Shown here in pieces: positions 63,597-64,000 of a DNA stretch of 64,000 nucleotides. The position numbers and the translations under genes were made by a program. The stretch is taken from positions 1,364,001 through 1,428,000 of the forward strand of contig NZ_CP091819.1 of assembly GCF_019740355.2 (NCBI RefSeq). Reading direction: 5' to 3'. Position 1 is the stretch's first letter; each line of letters begins with the position of its first letter. This DNA is from Paracrocinitomix mangrovi (GTDB lineage Bacteria; Bacteroidota; Bacteroidia; Flavobacteriales_D; Crocinitomicaceae). Under the pieces are notes generated by a model that saw only the letters and a program-made list of their open reading frames with translations, was not told the DNA's origin and ran no database searches.

Positions 63597-64000
63597 TGGC
63601 ACTTTTGCCCAAAGAGATTATTGACAAAATGATGGCGTCTGACGAAATGAGTCAGTGGCTTGGAATTACCGTCTTAGATTACACAGCCGGAGCAGTTTCA
63701 TTAAAGATGACTGTTCGCAAAGAAATGACCAATGGCTTTGGTGTAACACATGGCGGAATCACCTATTCATTAGCTGATAGCGCACTAGCATTTTCTTCAA
63801 ATTCACACGGAATGCGATCTATGTCAATTGAAACTTCAATTTCTCATCTAGCACAAGTAAATGAAGGAGATATTTTAACGGTTAAATCAAGACAACTTTC
63901 TTTGAGTCGTAAAATTGGAGTTTATGAAATGGACGTTTACAATCAAGACAACAAGATTGTTGCACATTTTAAAGGAACTGTCTATAGATCAAGTATTGAG
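63596..64000 (+). CDS. paaI: PaaI-type hotdog thioesterase (3' end beyond window)
   Basis: 135 codons are visible and the frame is open to the right edge. The ATG at 63596 lies inside the siaC stop (TAATG). The hotdog signature NGFGVTHGGITYSLADSALAFSSNSHG (residues 46-72), with the catalytic-loop Asp (D61), is the hallmark of PaaI, which releases CoA from ring-hydroxylated phenylacetyl-CoA dead ends. MSIETSISHLAQVNEGDIL follows. It lies about 13.5 kb from paaABCD. The total family length is about 140, so few residues are missing. Confidence 0.9.
   Translation, partial: MALLPKEIIDKMMASDEMSQWLGITVLDYTAGAVSLKMTVRKEMTNGFGVTHGGITYSLADSALAFSSNSHGMRSMSIETSISHLAQVNEGDILTVKSRQLSLSRKIGVYEMDVYNQDNKIVAHFKGTVYRSSIE

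Overview
The window is an AT-rich, gene-dense bacterial chromosome segment with standard code, mostly TAA stops and no intergenic gap above 300 bp (the longest is about 250 bp, 46189-46438). It is almost certainly Bacteroidota. Secreted proteins end in type IX secretion (T9SS) type A sorting domains or a gliding-motility-type C-terminal domain, SprB-like repeats are present, several promoters carry the Bacteroidota -7 element TAnnTTTG, and Shine-Dalgarno sequences are mostly absent. The gene mix (aerobic phenylacetyl-CoA epoxidase, photolyase, c-type cytochrome) suggests an aerobic, light-exposed member of the Flavobacteriales. That finer placement is inference.

Layout. 1-6.4 kb: RNA helicase (cut by the window edge), TypA GTPase, then a tight cluster of a TPR protein, a ComA-family phosphosulfolactate synthase and a DUF368 polyprenyl-phosphate translocase. 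6.4-11.7 kb: a small secreted protein, a giant glycine-rich surface protein with a gliding-type C-terminus, an OmpA-family protein and an FkbM methyltransferase. 11.7-17.6 kb: a complete tripartite RND efflux operon (adaptor, pump, TolC-like). 17.7-20.1 kb: tandem paralogs with a CsgG/LpoB-like N-terminal domain. 20.3-28.1 kb: M14 peptidase, MMPL/RND exporter, a T9SS cargo, tsaC-cca and a small helical protein. 28.3-40.1 kb: two very large T9SS cargo proteases, a subtilisin with seven SprB-like repeats and an M43 metalloprotease with sixteen repeats of about 70 residues. 40.3-46.2 kb: minus-strand unit MFS - rlmB - GT39 - M28 peptidase, plus a Spy-like protein. 46.4-52.3 kb: trhO, paaABCD and a TPR/SpoIIE phosphatase. 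52.3-57.8 kb: photolyase with an SRPBCC partner, three tandem YwqK/MORN-like secreted proteins and an outer-membrane protein. 57.9-64 kb: murB, a haem lipoprotein behind a Crp-like palindrome, a DUF2461/beta-helix operon, a helical protein, a SiaC-family phosphoprotein and a PaaI thioesterase cut by the right edge.

How it fits together. Much of the window serves the cell envelope and secretome: proteases and adhesin-like repeat proteins for T9SS, efflux pumps, lipid-carrier recycling and perhaps sulfonolipid precursor supply. Two phenylacetate functions (paaABCD and PaaI) and two candidate parts of a Sia-type phosphorylation switch (SpoIIE phosphatase and SiaC) lie within 16 kb of each other. 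No tRNA, rRNA, CRISPR array, insertion sequence, integrase or phage gene was seen.
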